Source: an uncultured Lachnospiraceae bacterium
Lineage (GTDB): Bacteria; Bacillota; Clostridia; Lachnospirales; Lachnospiraceae
Length of the DNA stretch: 64,000 nucleotides
Direction: 5' to 3'
Assembly (NCBI GenBank): GCA_937885345.1
Contig: CAKZZH010000132.1
Coordinates: 1-64,000, forward strand
A program made the translations under genes and the position numbers. The number at the start of each line of letters is the position of its first letter. The first letter of the stretch is position 1. Positions 60,489-64,000 of the stretch are shown here, piece after piece. The notes under the pieces are model-generated. The model saw only the letters and a list, made by a program, of their open reading frames with translations, did no database searches and was not told where the DNA came from.

Positions 60489-62447
60489 TCATAATTTCAA
60501 GCGATTATTATCTTTTACAAATTCAATGTATTCTTTGGCAGTTAACGCTTCGCTGAAATAGTAGCCCTGAATGTAGTCGCATCTGCAGTCGCAGAGATAA
60601 TCAAACTGCTCTCTCGTCTCAACGCCTTCGGCCACAACCTCAAATCCGAGATCCTTCAAAGTCCTGATCGTACCGGCTACGATGGTTCGTCCTTTCTGAG
60701 TTGAGATTGCCTTGACAAGCCGCTCATCAAGCTTGACCGTACGAACGGGAAGTGTCGCCAATCCTGATATATCCGAATAGGAAGAGCCGTAATCGTCGAG
60801 TACAAAAGAATATCCCCTGTCTCCAAGCTCCGTAAAATTGCTGTCCGCAACACCCTTCGTCTTCTTGTACAATTCCTCTGTTATCTCGAAGGTGATTCCC
60901 GCAGGCTGAATATGATATTTCTCCTGAAGGGAAATTATTTTATTTGCGAAATCGCTCTGTATCGCCTGAGCGGTGGAAAGGTTGATGCAGACATCATTTA
61001 CTCCCTTTTCGGTAAGCTTGTTGTCAAAAATGAATTTAAAAACCTCTTTAACAACGAAGTTGCCGATGGTCAGCATGATCCCGCTCTTCTCCGCATTCGG
61101 TACAAACATTTCCGGCGGGACGAAACCGTACTTAGGGTCCTTCAGCCTTATAAGCGCTTCAACCGCAGTAAAATACCTTTTGCGCACATTGTAGATCGGC
61201 TGATAATACATATACAGATTGTGCTCCATCATCGCCCTTGTCAGGATCGAATCCATATCACGTTCCATCTGAAAATTGCGCGTGTTAAGGAGTTCATTGG
61301 CGCTCGCGTATATCTTATCCTTGGGCATATGATCATAAAATCTGTGCCCGAACTTGATGATCTCGTTGAAATTGCCGATATCATCGGGAATTCTGAGATA
61401 GCAGATACTCGGTTTAAGTCTTGTGCCTGAGTTGATGACATCCTTGATATTGTCCATAAACTCATTGTACATAATCGAAATATCACGCGCGGGATCGAAT
61501 CTCTCATCGTCAAACATTATATATATACAGCCCGTCTGCTCGTAGAAAAGCGTATAATCAGGCGCATACTTCTTACAGATCACATTAAGGCGCTTAACGA
61601 TCCGTTGTATATAAGTATTATATTTTTCTTCTTCAAGATAAGCTCTTACCTCGTAGGCATTGACGAATTTAATAACGACGAGCTTCATCATCTTTCTGGT
61701 CAGGAGCACCTTTTGAAGTTCGGATCTGTAGGCGTCAAAGCTAAGGAGCCCCAACGATTCGTCGACGATTTCCTCCGGTATGTGCACATGTAAAATAATA
61801 ATAAGACATCCGATCGCCATCGAGAACATCTCGATAAGAAGCTGCGGCACGAAAAACTGCACACTAACGGCTATGATCGCAAACACATACAAAAGCATGA
61901 GCGCAAGCCACTTTCTCTTATCGAGAAACCTCTTGCAATACAGCAGATAACTAAAGCACATACCGACATATATAAAGGACATAATGTAGAGGATATATAT
62001 AAGTTTTCCTCTCTCATAACCGTTTTCGGTCACGGTAAAAAGCATATGGTGGTAGAAATTCGAAGCGAGAAGGATCACGAGCAGCGCATAGGGCGCAATC
62101 ACAAGTGCTTTAACCGCAGGTCTCTTGAGCGCATACCATGTTCTTGTTATCGCAAATATAAAAAGCACATAGAACGCGTTATTCGCATTTCTCGTCAGGA
62201 AATATCCATATGAAAAGAAATAATCCAGATTAATAAGTTCCGGGCTGAGCGTCTGTCCGCCGGTAGTTGCCAGTGCGCTGATCGCTTCCATTCCGTAATC
62301 GAATATCGTCGTAAACAGCATAAAAACGACCATCCAAATGAACATCTTGTTTGCAAGGCCTTGGGTCATTTTACGATATCCAATTGAAAAGAGGATCACG
62401 GCGTAGATCACAAACGCCGAATAATCAAAGTAAAGTACCTTCTCCAT
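60489..62447 (-). CDS. Membrane EAL-domain c-di-GMP phosphodiesterase with degenerate GGDEF
   Basis: A 652-residue protein. The N-terminal 220 residues hold seven membrane helices (histidine-kinase-like sensor type). A GGDEF-like fold without the motif follows (about 235-390), then an EAL domain (about 395-645). Catalytic residues are kept: Glu430 of EALIRLK, Asn489 of INLS, Glu521 of FEITEE, Asp551/Asp552 of LDDYGSSYS, Lys572 of VKLDE, Glu607 of VAEGVE and Gln627 of QGYYF. It should therefore hydrolyse c-di-GMP. Its start lies inside the 3' end of the upstream membrane-protein gene (23-base overlap), so the two are coupled. Confidence 0.9.
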   Translation of the reverse strand: MEKVLYFDYSAFVIYAVILFSIGYRKMTQGLANKMFIWMVVFMLFTTIFDYGMEAISALATTGGQTLSPELINLDYFFSYGYFLTRNANNAFYVLFIFAITRTWYALKRPAVKALVIAPYALLVILLASNFYHHMLFTVTENGYERGKLIYILYIMSFIYVGMCFSYLLYCKRFLDKRKWLALMLLYVFAIIAVSVQFFVPQLLIEMFSMAIGCLIIILHVHIPEEIVDESLGLLSFDAYRSELQKVLLTRKMMKLVVIKFVNAYEVRAYLEEEKYNTYIQRIVKRLNVICKKYAPDYTLFYEQTGCIYIMFDDERFDPARDISIMYNEFMDNIKDVINSGTRLKPSICYLRIPDDIGNFNEIIKFGHRFYDHMPKDKIYASANELLNTRNFQMERDMDSILTRAMMEHNLYMYYQPIYNVRKRYFTAVEALIRLKDPKYGFVPPEMFVPNAEKSGIMLTIGNFVVKEVFKFIFDNKLTEKGVNDVCINLSTAQAIQSDFANKIISLQEKYHIQPAGITFEITEELYKKTKGVADSNFTELGDRGYSFVLDDYGSSYSDISGLATLPVRTVKLDERLVKAISTQKGRTIVAGTIRTLKDLGFEVVAEGVETREQFDYLCDCRCDYIQGYYFSEALTAKEYIEFVKDNNRLKL

Positions 62448-62901
62448 CGTTCTCTTTGCCCTTCATTCCTGTATTATCCTCAGCTTTAAGCCGCTTTATA
62501 TACCATATGATAGATGTAACCGTATCAAACAGAAGCATAACCACAAAACACCCGCCGCCAAGAAATATACCAAACAGCAAGTACTCTATTCCGTTAAGGA
62601 AGGTGTTTTTCTGCGGCACGATCCATTTATCTATGCCAACAAAGTAAAATATCACTGCCGTTATCGCTGCGTTAAGTACAAGCCAGATGGCCTTGTCGCG
62701 AAGCTTTAAAATGTATTTATCCTTCCAGCCTTTGGTATAGAAAGAATATAAACAGTACAATCCGCACATTAATACCGGAATCCCGAACGCAAAATAGGTC
62801 TCAATATTATATACGCCGTTTTCCTCAAGTGCGTCAGACCCTGTAAACAAAGCCCAGCTGAGGATTGAGCAGATAAGTATAAGGAACAGTTTCTTTTTCA
62901 T
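62425..62901 (-). CDS. Small four-helix membrane protein coupled to the EAL gene
   Basis: A 158-residue protein with four hydrophobic segments (about 4-20, 37-55, 70-90 and 104-130) and a charged C-terminus (KAEDNTGMKGKENDGEG). I do not recognise a family. AAGGAG lies before the ATG. Its 3' end overlaps the EAL gene by 23 bases in another frame, which suggests translational coupling and a possible role as a membrane partner of the phosphodiesterase. Confidence 0.62.
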   Translation of the reverse strand: MKKKLFLILICSILSWALFTGSDALEENGVYNIETYFAFGIPVLMCGLYCLYSFYTKGWKDKYILKLRDKAIWLVLNAAITAVIFYFVGIDKWIVPQKNTFLNGIEYLLFGIFLGGGCFVVMLLFDTVTSIIWYIKRLKAEDNTGMKGKENDGEGTLL

Positions 62902-62964
62902 TCACCTTACTCCTTAAATGTGTACCCTTTACTTTACTATACCAAACCGCCAATGTCAAAGCCC

Positions 62965-63010
62965 ATGTCCGTCAGTTCATGCGGTCAATGTCCGTCAGTT
63001 CACGCAGTTC
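62965..63010. repeat. 23-bp imperfect tandem repeat at the end of the GGDEF gene
   Basis: Two copies start at 62965 and 62988. Both begin with ATGTCCGTCAGTTCA, and the rest of the 23-base unit is similar. The second copy covers the last codons and the stop of the GGDEF gene. Confidence 0.7.
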
Positions 63011-64000
63011 TTCTTGTGCTCAATCTTCGTCTTGTACATAAGAATGTCCGACTCTCTGAGCGACTTATCAAATATAAAATCATCCGTCGAAGTCACATAG
63101 GTTCCGACACTGACTGACAAAGTGTACGGAAGGAGCCCTTTATCATTGATATTGTCGAGATATCTGTTGACCGCTTTCTCCATCTGATCCGCTTCCGCCG
63201 GATCGTTTATGCAGGCACATACAATAAATTCATCACCGCCGAAACGACCGCAGATTTTAGTTCGATATGGAACTGTTTGAATGGCTTCGGAAATATATTT
63301 AATAGCAGCATCACCCGAATCATGTCCGTAAGTGTCATTAATCTTCTTAAGGCCATCCATATCCACGCTGGCAACAAGCACATAATCGGTCCGCTCGGAA
63401 TTGATGCCCTCATAAACCATTGAATCAAGCGCATCGTAGAAACCGGCTCTGTTAAGAAGACCCGTCGAGTAATCGGTCTTGGCCATTGCATCAAGGCTCT
63501 TAACCATGTACTCAAGATTTCTCACCAGCCTGTAACTGCCGATGGCTTTGTTGATATTAGTCACAAACTGCTGGACTTTGCAATACGTATCGATCTCGGG
63601 TTCGGTGTAAAAACACATATATCCGATCGGCTTACCGCTAAAGCTCAGCGCAGTAATCACTATCGGTCTCTTGGCAGTGAGCGGCCACTCAAGATGCGGC
63701 ATAAGTTCCTTCCTCGGTATATCGAGTGGATATTGGGTAAGGTCCAGGCCTGTCTGGAAAAGCACCTTCATAACATCGTCAAATTTGTCTGTTCTCACGT
63801 TCGTCGAAGGATTCACCGTACAATCAAAACAATCCTGATTAAGTACGATCGCAGTCTCAAACAAATGCGCCTTCTCAAAATATCTTATAAGCGAAAGGCT
63901 TGACTCGCATGTCATAACCTTCTCGTTAAGGTCATAAAAAGATAACTCGTCCGCTCTGTATTTGCCGAATCTCTCCGTATAATCCTTAACCAGCGAACCT
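62995..64000 (-). CDS. GGDEF-domain diguanylate cyclase (5' end beyond the window)
   Basis: The reading frame is open to the window edge (codons from 63999 downwards give a protein-like sequence, LVKDYTERFGKYRADELSF), so the N-terminus lies outside; an internal ATG at 63913-63915 is not the real start. A sensor part resembling GAF or PAS is followed by a GGDEF domain (from about LDAMAKTDYSTGLLNRAGF). The motif RFGGDEF is intact, as is MDGLKKINDTYGH, so it should make c-di-GMP. The inhibitory I-site RxxD is absent (YRTK in its place). It is probably the antagonist of the nearby EAL protein. A frame end at 62995 sits in a tandem repeat. Confidence 0.88.
   Translation of the reverse strand, partial: GSLVKDYTERFGKYRADELSFYDLNEKVMTCESSLSLIRYFEKAHLFETAIVLNQDCFDCTVNPSTNVRTDKFDDVMKVLFQTGLDLTQYPLDIPRKELMPHLEWPLTAKRPIVITALSFSGKPIGYMCFYTEPEIDTYCKVQQFVTNINKAIGSYRLVRNLEYMVKSLDAMAKTDYSTGLLNRAGFYDALDSMVYEGINSERTDYVLVASVDMDGLKKINDTYGHDSGDAAIKYISEAIQTVPYRTKICGRFGGDEFIVCACINDPAEADQMEKAVNRYLDNINDKGLLPYTLSVSVGTYVTSTDDFIFDKSLRESDILMYKTKIEHKKNCVN

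Noticed and set aside
1..64000. CRISPR array, insertion sequence, prophage or rRNA
   Set aside because: I saw no spaced direct-repeat array, transposase, integrase, phage structural gene or rRNA-like sequence on either strand.

Overview
The window looks like part of the chromosome of an anaerobic Firmicute of the family Lachnospiraceae (Butyrivibrio, Pseudobutyrivibrio or Roseburia type). The reasons are: strong AGGAGG ribosome binding sites and TTGACA/TATAAT promoters; the gdpP-rplI-dnaB and rpsF-ssb-rpsR orders typical of Firmicutes; a clostridial 2[4Fe-4S] ferredoxin; FabK-type enoyl reductase; a DUF5711 protein; LplA/LplB/LplC-type sugar transporters with YesN and YesL proteins; and a cellobiose phosphorylase very close to clostridial Cbp. 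Most genes are on the minus strand. I see no rRNA, CRISPR array, insertion sequence or prophage.

Layout. 1-690: remnant of an Abi_2/AbiF-type gene preceded by a compact promoter-RNA-terminator unit, then the fba promoter. 690-2450: class II aldolase and a class B sortase. 2470-5660: a four-gene minus-strand operon with zinc-ribbon and SPFH proteins resembling the Bacillus YdjG/YdjI envelope-stress proteins. 5730-8420: an LCP glycopolymer transferase and UDP-galactopyranose mutase. 8490-9790: rpsF-ssb-rpsR with promoter, leader and terminator. 9840-14600: an AT-rich rfbFGH-type operon for a CDP-3,6-dideoxyhexose, lying next to tRNA-Cys (14924-14994). 15090-19170: an envelope operon of unknown function (coiled-coil membrane protein, MPN-like/LysM protein, DUF5711, CvpA). 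19680-28220: xanthine phosphoribosyltransferase, a nucleoside ABC transporter (NupOPQ plus BMP lipoprotein) and, between the transporter genes, two glycosyltransferases and a LicD protein. 28320-32080: AI-2E-type permease, FabK, FabZ and a DegV/FakB protein, a lipid group.

32300-43320: a fucoside-related region with an orphan binding lipoprotein, a cytoplasmic GH29 fucosidase, a YesN-like response regulator, YesL, a second LplA-like lipoprotein with two permeases, and an unknown lipoprotein. 43620-47890: ferredoxin, then gdpP-rplI-dnaB. 47930-56180: a cellobiose or cellodextrin regulon in which a LacI-family repressor, an ABC transporter (binding protein, two permeases, plus a small unknown membrane protein) and a cellobiose phosphorylase share visible AAATCGTTT-type operators. 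56300-64000: an MntP-ZIP fusion metal transporter, an unknown stress-like protein, a CarD regulator, an HMGL-type aldolase, an EAL phosphodiesterase, a small membrane protein and a GGDEF cyclase cut by the window edge.

How it fits together: the window combines plant or host glycan uptake and intracellular phosphorolysis or hydrolysis (cellobiose, fucosides), cell-surface polysaccharide building (LCP, Glf, rfb operon, LicD and glycosyltransferases, sortase), nucleotide second messengers (GdpP for c-di-AMP; EAL and GGDEF for c-di-GMP) and core replication and translation genes. The observations I would follow first are the AbiF-like RNA unit, the inactive MPN domain fused to LysM, the MntP-ZIP fusion, the 24-bp motif shared by two distant promoters, and the complete operator set of the cellobiose regulon.
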